Below are positions 31,440 to 42,002 of a stretch of DNA of 64,000 nt, in pieces (within the stretch, counting starts at the first letter, position 1; each line of letters starts with the position of its first letter). Under the pieces are notes generated by a model, which searched no databases, was not told the DNA's origin, and saw only the letters and a list, made by a program, of their open reading frames with translations. The DNA comes from Dipteris shenzhenensis (Eukaryota; Polypodiophyta; Polypodiopsida; Gleicheniales): NCBI GenBank assembly GCA_047967505.1, contig CM106539.1, one strand, 5' to 3'. The translations under genes and the position numbers were made by a program.

Positions 31440-32553
31440 GAGGAACAACCCTTATCTAGCATAGGTTTAGCTCTGGCCCGGATCTGCCATTTGGACAACT
31501 TGCGTTTATCATTGGCATCAATTATGGAGGAAGCACAAGACAATAAATGATGCTCAGAATCAGATAGAGATCTTTGATGACTAATCTGTACCAAATACTA
31601 CTTGTATGATTTTGCCCACTGGATATGCTGTCTGGTTTCTGCCATGTACCATCTTCCATATTCCTTAATGACATTTTGAATACGATGTATGAAAGAGCAA
31701 AGTCCAGATCCTCCTGAGCATGGGAAAGCAATGGCCTGCAAGCCAATCTGATCATATGCTGGAAATTTTCATGAGAGAGATATAATTGATTGACCTGTAA
31801 ATTTCTGACTGAAGAGAGCTGCAAGTCATCCAGAGGCATACCAAAAGAAAGAATGAGCCATAGTGGAGTATGATCAGATAATTGTTGTGAATAATCAGTC
31901 CGCATTTGACATGTATATTCATCATATTGCTGAGCATGAAGAAGATAAAATCTATCAAGCCTGGCCCAATATTCTGTGAAAGCATTATGATGATATGTAA
32001 ATCCCATAACTGATGGGTGAGTTGCTGTCCATAAATCTGCAAATTGAAGAGATGATGTCATATGTTCCCATTGCTGAATTTCAGAAGGCAGCATATGGGA
32101 TTTATGTGTAGTGTTGTCCTTCCAATGAGGAGAATTGTTGAAATCACCACAAAGTAGTGCATTTGAAGACCAAGGATATTGCTTGATGGAGTTCCACATT
32201 TGAGCTCTTGAAGCTGAATTTTGAGAAGCATACAAAGATCCTATTTCAAAAATCTCTCCATTAATCATACATTGGATAATCATCCATCTTCCACCAAGAT
32301 CATTATATGCTATCCAGGGTTGCAGATCATGTCTGGCTAAAATGCACAGCCCAGAGAACTGTTCAGATCCTGCATAAAATATATCATATCCAGAAAAAAA
32401 CCCATGCTGGCCAGCCAAAAAATGCTGATTATGCTCTTGTAAACACACAACATCCGGATGAGTTGTATTTATATAATGCCATAAAAGCCTCCATTTATTT
32501 TGGTTGCAGAGGCCTTGTATATTTTAGGAAAAACATTTAAGAGAAGCACGCAT
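31440..32553 (-). pseudogene. LINE C ORF2, inverted 5' part (endonuclease to pre-RT)
   Basis: On the minus strand this reads from an ATG at 32553 through the APE endonuclease (CLQEHNQ, CGDFNN, SDHTPLW) to LDKGCSSK, where it stops at the inversion point. Codon 10 is TAA (about 32526-32524) instead of TAT, exactly as in LINE D. Two further frame disturbances are visible near 31690 and 31595. Confidence 0.82.
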
Positions 32554-32600
32554 GAAAATATATACAAGAGATGATCTGTCCTCAAAAAGAACAGGAGGCC

Positions 32601-32915
32601 TCAAGCCTCTGCCATTGCCACAGGGTCTTGCTGACCCTCAGCATCCAATTCCCTGATAATATCATCTTCTTCACAAAGGGGAAGACCCTTCTTGACTGCA
32701 TTAAACCATGCCTTTAAGATGGGGTTGCTTGGAGAGGTAGAAGATTGTCTTGGAGAAGGAGCAGAGGCATCCCAATTACGAGATTGGAGACGTCTTTGTT
32801 TGAGGGGCACCGTCTTCTTTGCAGTTTGCCATCCCTCATGAGAAGATGGGTTATTTCCCCCTAACTTGTTTTTTCCTTTATCCTTATTTGGAGCTGAATT
32901 GGCCTGGCTCCCTGT
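32601..32915 (-). pseudogene. LINE C ORF1, inverted C-terminal part
   Basis: Matches the last 104 or so codons of LINE D ORF1, starting at TGSQANSAPNKDKG and ending AVMAEA-like before a stop. 5' truncated at the inversion junction. Confidence 0.82.
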
Positions 32916-35502
32916 TTGGATCATTTCCAGCTTCTCTTTTCTCAGCCATCATCTTCTACACCTCAGGTTATTTCAGCCCGTAACAAATTTACTGCGTTTG
33001 TTTCTCCTATTGTCTCCTTGCAAAAAGCCTCAATGCTGGAAATGTCTTTTTCGGATGTTGAATTGGATGAAGCTCTTAGGCATTTGGGTAAACATAAATC
33101 CCCTGGTTGGGATGGTCTGACGGTTGAATTTTTTGAAGCCTTTTGGCCCGAACTGAAGGGTCCAATTCTGCAGTTTATAAATGTAGCCTGGCAGCTTCAA
33201 CATCTTCCCTCAGCTTGGAAGCACGGTCTGGTTAAGCTTGTGCCCAAAAAACCTCTATGTGAGACTATGGACGACTGGAGACCCATCACTTTGATGCCGG
33301 TTATATACAAACTGATTGCCAAAATGTTGGTACATCGGATAAAGGATATCCTTCACGAAGGCCTTCATCCCAGGCAATATGGTTTTGTTCCTAGACGGCA
33401 CATACATGACAATATCTCTAACACTATCATCGCAATGGAATATGCAAAATATTCAGAACAAGATGTGTTGGTCATGCAGGTGGATGTGGCTAAGGCTTTT
33501 GATACAGTACAGTGGGATTATGTTTCTCAAATCATGTTAAAACTTGGTTTTGGGCCAAAGCTAGTTAATGTCATATATTGGCTTTACTCAGATTCCACTG
33601 CACAATGCTTTATTGGGAATCATTTGTCTGAGTCTTGGAGTCTCGAGCGCTCTGTTCGACCGGGATGCCCTCTCAGTGCTTTGCTCTATGCCATTGCTTC
33701 ACACCCTTTGCTACTTTATATGGATCACATGGTTGATACTGGACAGCTAGAGGGGCTTCAGATTTCTGGTTCACGACCCTTCCTTGCACAGGCCTATGCA
33801 GATGATTCATTCTTCATGCCAAAGAATAGTCCTTTGGAGATTCGCCTCTTGATGGATACCCTTTCAGAATTTGGGTTAGCAGCTGGTCTTAAAATTAATT
33901 TTCAGAAATCAAAACTCTTGCCACTCAAGCATTGTGACTGGCATGCTATCTTGTGGCCAGGCCAGATTGTTTATCCGGAAAACATAGTAAGACATTTGGG
34001 CTATCCCATTGGCTGGAAAGTCAGCAATAAGAAACAAATGTTCTGGGTGGCAAACAAAATTCAAAACAAATTAGAATATTGAAAGATCTCCACTTGGCCT
34101 CTGCATGTACGGCTTCGAATTGTCCAGTCTATTGTTCTAGCTTATGTCCAGTTCTATCTTCCTCTATTACATTGGTCATCTCGAGATCTCACTTCCTTTA
34201 TGTCTCAAGCCATGGAGATCTTTTGGAAAACAAAATTCATAAAAAAGCTTTACGGCTGCTCAAAATGGACTTGCTCTGCTCACCAAGAATGCATGGTGGT
34301 TTGAATATAATCAACATCAAATTTCATGTGTTGGCAAGAAAGATCACTATGCTCAAGACATTTTTTGAACAAGAGCAGCCTTGGTCTATCATGTTGGCAA
34401 TTTTGTGTGGACAGATGAGCACTAATGTTTATGGACACTGGCTAGTTGATCCATCGGAAGTAGTGCTTGGCAAATTGCAAGGTAAAATCCCTCGTTGTCC
34501 ATTTTCTAATTCCTTGATTCAGGACTGGAAGCAAGTACTCTCTCACATCAAATGGTCTCCCCATCCTGCTTCTTTAGCTTCTTCACTCAGAATGGAAAGT
34601 ATTCATTAAGTGCTGTCTTTTCCTCTCCCCTTGCTGTTCAACAACCCATCAGAGCTTACAATCTTATGAAAATGGGTATCCGGTTCATTGATGACGTAGT
34701 GGATTTGCAAGGAAATATTCTCACTTTTCCAGTAGCATGTCGACAATACAATTTGGGGATGCATCATCGACCCATTTGGAAAGCTATTGCTGATCTCTTA
34801 CTCCCTCTGATTCCAATTCCGACATTGAATGTCAGAGACAGCAGGCTTCAAGATTGGCACCTTTGCTCTTCAAATACAAGCATATCCTCTAAGCCTTTGA
34901 ATTTATTGACTTCTATACAGGCTTATCGTTTGATATTACCTCCTCCCTGGATTGCCCATCATGCTAATTCTCTATGGCATTTGAACAAGTCATTGGCCTG
35001 GTGGAAAGGAAGATTGCAATTGATATGGAAATTGAAAATGCCTTTGAAGCAACGACTCTTTCTATGGCGATGTATTGTTGGTATTCTTCTAGTAGGGGTG
35101 AAATTGGCTCAGAGAAGGATAGCTTCACCCCTTTGTCCAAGATGTCATCTTACATCTAAGAGTATTCCACATTTACTGTGGTTTTGTTCATATTCCAGAG
35201 ACCTTCTCGACAGAATCTCCTATTTCTTATCTCTCAGATTCCCAGCTCACAGGTTCTACAGGTTTTTCTGGATATTTGGCAAACTATCAGCTTCTTTATC
35301 ACAGTATTCTCTTTTCTTCCACTGGATCAGATATTGGGCTTTATGGACCCTCTGGTTATAGCGCAATCAAGCATATCTGAATTCTCCACTTCAGCAGCCA
35401 TATGAATTCTTTCGAGCCTCATTGCGGCAGTCTTTATATGATGCCTTACATGAGGAAGATATAGATGTTTCTTGTATTCAGCTTTTCTTTTACTGCTTTT
35501 GA
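32913..35502 (+). pseudogene. LINE C ORF2, sense 3' part (RT and C-terminal zinc region)
   Basis: Starts at LDHFQLLFSQPSSS and carries SPGWDGLTVEFF, DWRPITLMP and YADDSFF. The conserved RT motif reads VRPGCPLS instead of VRQGCPLS, a Gln-to-Pro change shared with LINE D. Lesions are TGA at 34080-34082 (TGG in D), a 1-bp deletion near 34228, another near 34606, and TAG at 35359-35361. The C-terminal CPRC...H...C zinc-binding module is recognisable near 35130-35190. The 3' UTR of about 80 bp matches LINE D. Confidence 0.85.
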
Positions 35503-35682
35503 TGGATAGGGCTTTGGCTCTCTTTTGAGCTCTGCCCAGATGTAAATGAATGTATCATAATATAAGTATCTTGGTTTTACCAAAAAAAAAAAGTGTGTGT
35601 GTGTCTTTAGTGGAAGGTGTGTGTGTGTGAGAAGGAGGAGGTCGACGCAGAGCCAGGCCCCCGTTCAGCTCCCTGTCCGTCC

Positions 35683-36148
35683 GTACATCTGTACGGACGA
35701 CGTACGGTTGTACGGTGTTGTACGTACAGTTTCGGCTCATCCCTGCGATGCCTTGTCTGAACCCGCTGCTGTTCTCCTCGCTATCGAATTTCTCCTTCTC
35801 AACTTCCTTGTGTTCGTCCGTACCTCCTTGCTTCTTCCGTACAGTATTGTCCCTTCGTATCCCATCAGCCTCTCTTTTCCGTACATTTCTGTTTATCTTC
35901 TCTGTTTCAGTATTTCGTAAGGGTCAGTCTTCTTCTCCGTATCTCCGTACAGGGCCTCCATACGTCCGTACATCCCTAGCTCCTCCGTACAGCTATAGCC
36001 CCATCGTGTCCTCTCTGTTCCGTACAGTTCTGACATCTTTTCTGTGTCAATATTCCGTCCTGTTCTATTGCTTATCCGTACATCTATACGTACCACACTC
36101 CGATGTCCCTCCCGTACAGTTTTCGCCAGCTTCTCCTTTCGTCAGTAC
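35683..36148 (+). promoter_or_regulatory. Cluster of 17 GTAC cores (13 CCGTAC on either strand) in the LINE D 5' UTR
   Basis: GTAC starts at 35683, 35691, 35702, 35710, 35720, 35724, 35820, 35839, 35881, 35947, 35968, 35987, 36022, 36078, 36090, 36114 and 36145. Ten read CCGTAC and three GTACGG, often followed by AG or AT. About two GTAC would be expected in this length by chance. CCGTAC is the known core for plant SBP-box (SPL) factors and the copper-response regulator type. LINEs start transcription from an internal 5' UTR promoter, so these may be activator sites. LINE G lacks them. Confidence 0.5.
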
Positions 36149-36206
36149 AGTGCTTCAGCCCTCTCTTTTTCTCATCGCTTGATATTTGTTGAACCCCTCA
36201 GCCTCC

Positions 36207-37403
36207 ATGGCAGAAGCAAACAAATATCATGTCAAGAGAGCACTCTCTCCTGAACCCAAACGACAAGCACGGGAAACCTCTCCCCCCATAGCTCCTTCTT
36301 CTGACGATGCTTCCTATGTGTTTGATATGTTGAATGAGGATTTTCAACAAAGTAGAAGGGAATGGATTCAATCTGCTCCGGAACTCACTTACAAAATGAA
36401 GTTGCCTTCTCTTGTGCATCCTTTGAAGAAGCTCTCTCAAACTGCAGTGATCATCTTTTTCCCAGGCAAAATTCCCTCTGCTAATGATGTGGGACAATGG
36501 GTGAATTCTCTCCTAGGTGGATGCTATGTAGAAGGAGTCTATTTTGCGTCCCGAGGATTTTATGAAGTACATCTTTTGGATGCTTTGACAAAACAAAAGA
36601 TGTTGGAAATGTCTCCTTTATTTTTTGGTCAACAAATGGTGCATATTATGCCCTGGTCCCCTAATAAGGTCTATCAGAACCTCATCAAGCATCACTGCCC
36701 AGTATGGGTTGAAGTGGTTGATTTTCCAGATTACATGAGAATAGAGCTTCCAGGTTTAGCTATGACATTTGGACAAGTGATCTGTCCTCCTCGTCCCATA
36801 GGTAATAAAAATCGTTTTTGCATCTTGTGGGATACTGATAGACCGACCCCCTCCTCTATTGCAGTTGAGATTGAGGGTGTTAATTTGGGAAAAAAATATT
36901 TCACTTTAAAATGGGGCATTTTTGCTGCAGCTTGTTTTTCTTGTCACAAGTTTGGGCATCTTGCTTCAGAGTGTCCCTCTATCCTTCATCCACCTCCTCC
37001 AGCAGCTATCCCTCTGCCATCAAATAAAGGAGGTCAGAAGACATATGTGGAAAAGATTGAAGTTAAAGGATCAAAGCCTTCAGTTCATACAGGGAGCCAG
37101 GCCAATTCAGCTCCAAATAAGGATAAAGGAAAAAACAAGTTAGGGGAAAATAACCCATCTTCTCATGAGGGATGGCAGACTGCAAAGAAGACGGTGCCCC
37201 TCAAACAAAGACCTCTCCAATCTCGTAATTGGGATGCCTCTGCTCCTTCTCTAGGACAATCTTCTACCTCTCCAAGCAACCCCATCTTAAAGGCATGGGT
37301 TAATGCAGTCAAGAAGGGTCTTCCCCTTTGTGAAGAAGATGATATTATCAGGGAATTGGATGCTGAGGGTCAGCAAGACCCTGTGGCAATGGCAGAGGCT
37401 TGA
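36207..37403 (+). CDS. LINE D ORF1 protein (RNA-binding, about 398 aa), intact
   Basis: ATG 36207 is preferred over an earlier in-frame codon because LINE G starts at the same MAE(A/T)NK position. The N-terminal 60 residues are polar and Arg/Pro-rich. Residues about 65-230 resemble the DUF4283-type RNA-binding region of plant LINE ORF1 proteins (FFPGKIPSANDVGQWV, GFYEVHLLDALT, HHCPVWVEVVDFPDYM). A CCHC knuckle, CFSCHKFGHLASEC, lies near residue 243. A Pro/Lys-rich tail with a conserved acidic end follows. It should coat LINE RNA and form the ribonucleoprotein needed for target-primed reverse transcription. It is the only unbroken ORF1 of this family in the window. Confidence 0.85.
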   Translation: MAEANKYHVKRALSPEPKRQARETSPPIAPSSDDASYVFDMLNEDFQQSRREWIQSAPELTYKMKLPSLVHPLKKLSQTAVIIFFPGKIPSANDVGQWVNSLLGGCYVEGVYFASRGFYEVHLLDALTKQKMLEMSPLFFGQQMVHIMPWSPNKVYQNLIKHHCPVWVEVVDFPDYMRIELPGLAMTFGQVICPPRPIGNKNRFCILWDTDRPTPSSIAVEIEGVNLGKKYFTLKWGIFAAACFSCHKFGHLASECPSILHPPPPAAIPLPSNKGGQKTYVEKIEVKGSKPSVHTGSQANSAPNKDKGKNKLGENNPSSHEGWQTAKKTVPLKQRPLQSRNWDASAPSLGQSSTSPSNPILKAWVNAVKKGLPLCEEDDIIRELDAEGQQDPVAMAEA

Positions 37404-37450
37404 GGCCTCCTGTTCTTTTTGAGGACAGATCATCTCTTGTATATATTTTC

Positions 37451-40400
37451 ATGCGTGCTTCTCTTAAATGTTTTTCCTAAAATATACAAGGCCTCTGCAA
37501 CCAAAATAAATGGAGGCTTTTATGGCATTATATAAATACAACTCATCCGGATGTTGTGTGTTTACAAGAGCATAATCAGCATTTTTTGGCTGGCCAGCAT
37601 GGGTTTTTTTCTGGATATGATATATTTTATGCAGGATTTGAACAGTTCTCTGGGCTGTGCATTTTAGCCAGACATGATCTGCAACCCTGGATAGCATATA
37701 ATGATCTTGGTGGAAGATGGATGATTATCCAATGTATGATTAATGGAGAGATTTTTGAAATAGGATCTTTGTATGCTTCTCAAAATTCAGCTTCAAGAGC
37801 TCAAATGTGGAACTCCATCAAGCAATATCCTTGGTCTTCAAATGCACTACTTTGTGGTGATTTCAACAATTCTCCTCACTGGAAGGACAACACTACACAT
37901 AAATCCCATATGCTGCCTTTTGAAATTCAGCAATGGGAACATATGACATCATCTCTTCAATTTGCAGATTTATGGACAGCAACTCACCCATCAGTTATGG
38001 GATTTACATATCATCATAATGCTTTCACAGAATATTGGGCCAGGCTTGATAGATTTTATCTTCTTCATGCTCAGCAATATGATGAATATACATGTCAAAT
38101 GCGGACCGATTATTCACAGCAATTATCTGATCATACTCCACTATGGCTCATTCTTTCTTTTGGTATGCCTCTGGATGACTTGCAGCTCTCTTCAGTCAGA
38201 AATTTACAGGTCAATCAATTATATCTCTCTCATGAAAATTTCCAGCATATGATCAGATTGGCTTGCAGGCCATTGCTTTCCCATGCTCAGGAGGATCTGG
38301 ACTTTGCTTGGACCTCTTTCATACATCGTATTCAAAATGTCATTAAGGAATATGGAAGATGGTACATGGCAGAAACCAGACAGCATATCCAGTGGGCAAA
38401 ATCATACAAGCAGTATTTGGTACAGATTAGTCATCAAAGATCTCTATCTGATTCTGAGCATCATTTATTGTCTTGTGCTTCCTCCATAATTGATGCCAAT
38501 GATAAACGCAAGTTGTCCAAATGGCAGATCCGGGCCAGAGCTAAACCTATGCTAGATAAGGGCTGTTCCTCAAAATCTTTTTTTCGGAACTTACATGCAC
38601 ATAGACAAAGCCAATCTATCATGAGGGTCAGGAAACCAGACGGCCTTTGGACCCAGACTCTATCTCAGCTAGAAAAACAATGTTTGGATCATTTCCAGCT
38701 TCTCTTTTCTCAGCCATCATCTTCTACACCTCAGGTTATCTCAGCCCGTAACAAATTTACTGCGTTTGTTTCTCCTATTGTCTCCTTGCAAAAAGCCTCA
38801 ATGCTGGAAATGTCTTTTTCGGATGTTGAATTGGATGAAGCTCTTAGGCATTCGGGTAAACATAAATCCCCTGGTTGGGATGGTCTGACGGTTGAATTTT
38901 TTGAAGCCTTTTGGCCCGAACTGAAGGGTCCAATTCTGCAGTTTATAAATGTAGCCTGGCAGCTTCAACATCTTCCCTCAGCTTGGAAGCATGGTCTGGT
39001 TAAGCTTGTGCCCAAAAAACCTCTATGTGAGACTATGGACGACTGGAGACCCATCACTTTGATGCCGGTTATATACAAACTGATTGCCAAAATGTTGGTA
39101 CATCGGATAAAGGATATCCTTCACGAAGGCCTTCATCCCAGGCAATATGGTTTTGTTCCTAGACGGCACATACATGACAATATCTCTAACACTATCATCG
39201 CAATGGAATATGCAAAATATTCAGAACAAGATGTGTTGGTCATGCAGGTGGATGTGGCTAAGGCTTTTGATACACTACAGTGGGATTATGTTTCTCAAAT
39301 CATGTTAAAACTTGGTTTTGGGCCAAAGCTAGTTAATGTCATATATTGGCTTTACTCAGATTCCACTGCACAATGCTTTATTGGGAATCATTTGTCTGAG
39401 TCTTGGACTCTCGAACGCTCAGTTTGACCGGGATGCCCTCTCAGTGCTTTGCTCTATGCCATTGCTTCACACCCTTTGCTACTTTATATGGATCACATGG
39501 TTGATACTGGACAGCTAGAGGGGCTTCAGATTTCTGGTTCACGACCCTTCCTTGCACAGGCCTATGCAGATGATTCATTCTTCATGCCAAAGAATAGTCC
39601 TTTGGAGATTCGCCTCTTGATGGATACCCTTTCAGAATTTGGGTTAGCAGCTGGTCTTAAAATTAATTTTCAGAAATCAAAACTCTTGCCACTCAAGCAT
39701 TATGACTGGCATGCTATCTTGTGGCCAGGCCAGATTGTTTATCCGGAAAACATAGTAAGACATTTGGGCTATCCCATTCGCTGGAAAATCAGCAATAAGA
39801 AACAAATGTCCTGGGTGGCAAACAAAATTCAGAACAAATTAGAATATTGGAAGATCTCCACTTGGCCTCTGCATGTACGGCTTCGAATTGTCCAGTCTAT
39901 TGTTCTAGCTTATGTCCAGTTCTATCTTCCTCTATTACATTGGTCATCTCGAGATCTCACTTCCTTTATGTCTCAAGCCATGGAGATCTTTTGGAAAACA
40001 AAGCTTCATAAAAAAGCTTTACGGCTGCTCAAAATGGACTTGCTCTGCTCACCAAGAATGCATGGTGGTTTGAATATAATCAACATCAAATTTCATGTGT
40101 TGGCAAGAAAGATCACTATGCTCAAGACATTTTTTGAACAAGAGCAGCCTTGGTCTATCATGTTGGCAATTTTGTGTGGACAGATGAGCACTAATGTTTA
40201 TGGACACTGGCTAGTTGATCCATCGGAAGTAGTGCCTGGCAAATTGCAAGGTAAAATCCCTCGTTGTCCATTTTCTAATTCCTTGATTCAGGACTGGAAG
40301 CAAGTACTCTCTCACATCAAATGGTCTCCCCATCCTGCTTCTTTAGCTTCTTCACTCAGAATGGAAAGTATTCATTGGAGTGCTGTCTTTTCCTCTCCCC

Positions 40401-41269
40401 TTGCTGTTCAACAACCCATCAGAGCTTACAATCTTATGAAAATGGGTATCCGGTTCATTGATGACGTAGTGGATTTGCAAGGAAATATTCTCACTTTTCC
40501 AGTAGCATGTCGACAATACAATTTGGGGATGCATCATCGACCCATTTGGAAAGCTATTGCTGATCTCTTACTCCCTCTGATTCCAATTCCGACATTGAAT
40601 GTCAGAGACAGGCTTCAAGATTGGCACCTTTGCTCTTCAAATACAAGCATATCCTCTAAGCCTTTGAATTTATTGACTTCTATACAAGCTTATCGTTTGA
40701 TATTACCTCCTCCCTGGATTGCCCATCATGCTAATTCTCTATGGCATTTGAACAAGTCATTAGCCTGGTGGAAAGGAAGATTGCAATTGATATGGAAATT
40801 GAAAATGCCTTTGAAGCAACGACTCTTTCTATGGTGATGTATTGTTGGTATTCTTCCAGTAGGGGTGAAATTGGCTCAAAGAAGGATAGCTTCACCCCTT
40901 TGTCCAAGATGTCATCTTACATCGGAGAGTATTCCGCATTTACTGTGGTTTTGTTCATATTCCAGAGACCTTCTCGACAGAATCTCCTATTTCTTATCTC
41001 TCAGATTCCCAGCTCATAGGTTCTACAGGTTTTTTTGGATATTTGGCAAACTATCAACTTCTTTATCACAGTATTCTCTTTTCTTCCACTGGATCAGATA
41101 CTGGGCTTTATGGACCCTCTGGTTACAGCGCAATCAAGCATATCTGAATTCTCCACTTCAGCAACCATATGAGTTCTTCCGAGCCTCATTGCGGCAGTCT
41201 TTATATGATGCCTTACATGAGGAAGATATAGATGTTTCTTGTATTCAGCTTTTCTTTTACTGCTTTTGA
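37451..41269 (+). pseudogene. LINE D ORF2: endonuclease, RT and zinc region, three stops in one frame
   Basis: The frame is continuous over 1272 codons, interrupted only by TAA at 37478-37480 (codon 10), TGA at 39425-39427 and TGA at 40835-40837. The two TGA codons correspond to CGA in relatives. APE endonuclease occupies about codons 1-230. RT occupies about 440-760, with YADDSFF near codon 703. A zf-RVT-like module, CPRCHLTSESIPHLLWFC, lies near 1150. The RT motif reads RPG where B, F and G have RQG. Codon 10 TAA and RPG are both shared with LINE C, so they predate the divergence of the two copies. The enzyme would nick the target and copy LINE RNA, but this copy should be dead. Confidence 0.88.
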
Positions 41270-41371
41270 TGGATAGGGCTTTGGCTCTCTTTTGAGCTCT
41301 GCCCAGATGTAAATGAATGTATCATAATAAGTATCTTGGTTTTACAAAAAAAAAAAGTGTGTGTGTGTGTG

Positions 41372-42002
41372 GCATATAAGGAAGCCCCTCTCATGGTGGC
41401 GGAAGAATCTCAAGATATTATGGAAGTGTAACATGCCATTGAAACAAAGACTTTTTCTTTGGAGTTGTATGACAGGTACATTGTCAGTGGGGGTCACACT
41501 TGCTAAACATCGCATTGCACCATCCACATGCTTAAGATGTCAGGCTCCTTCAGAGACTGTTATTCATCTGCTTTGGCACTGCCCGTGTACTAAGATCCTC
41601 CTCAGGAGAATTTCAGATTATGTTCGGATCCGTTTCCCCAGTCACAGATTTGGGAAACATTTCTGGCTCTTTGGCAGATTTATGAAGTCCTTATCTCAAT
41701 ACTCACTATTTCTCTCTTGTGTGCGATATTGGGCTCTTTGGACAATCTGGAGTGAGAATAATTTGGCATACTTGGGTCGGCAGATTCACAAGTGATATGA
41801 ATCTTTCCGAGCCTCATTGCGGCAATCCTTATATGATGCCTGCCATGAGGGTGATATGGATGCTTCTTGCATACAGCTTTTCTTTTTATGCTTCTGAACT
41901 TTGGGATGCTCTCCATTTTGGAGACCTCCCATCATGTAAATTTATGATCATATAAATATATGCACGAGATATTACCAAAAAAAAAAAGTGTGTGTGTGTG
42001 TG
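41372..42002 (+). mobile_element. LINE E: 5'-truncated L1-like LINE, last 0.6 kb
   Basis: Starts right after the GT tail of LINE D. It encodes only the ORF2 C-terminus (MPLKQRLFLW, CLRCQAPSETVIHLLWHC, RYWALWTIW) to a stop at 41895-41897. A frameshift near 41790 breaks it. It ends in A11 (41977-41987) and (GT)7. It is diverged from C, D and G, so it is a separate subfamily or older copy. Confidence 0.82.

Larger units (their letters stand above)
31436..35604 (+). mobile_element. LINE C: L1-like LINE with inverted 5' half (twin-priming structure)
   Basis: The copy follows the GT tract 31420-31435. Its first 1.47 kb (31440-32915) is the reverse complement of a LINE from mid-ORF2 back to the ORF1 C-terminus. 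From 32913 the sequence is in plus orientation and runs from the middle of ORF2 to a normal 3' end (A-run 35582-35592, then GT). At the switch 3 bp (TGT) can belong to either part, and about 109 bp of ORF2 present in LINE D (about 38572-38680) are missing. This is the known signature of twin priming during L1 insertion. The sequence is nearly identical to LINE D. Confidence 0.88.
35605..41371 (+). mobile_element. LINE D: full-length L1-like LINE
   Basis: The copy contains a 5' UTR of about 600 bp, intact ORF1, a 47-bp spacer, an ORF2 with three stops but no frameshift, a short 3' UTR and an A-run (41346-41356) followed by (GT)7. The start is uncertain within 35605-35630, because a second GT tract (35617-35629) lies just before GAGAAGGAGG. 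At about 5.7 kb it and LINE G are the only copies here with both ORF1 and a 5' UTR. Confidence 0.88.

Noticed and set aside
31522-32448. Minus-strand ORF as an independent antisense gene
   Set aside because: It is the inverted 5' half of LINE C.
35555-36182. ORFs of 107 and 155 codons in the LINE D 5' UTR
   Set aside because: No similarity to LINE proteins, pyrimidine-rich composition, and absent from the otherwise similar LINE G.
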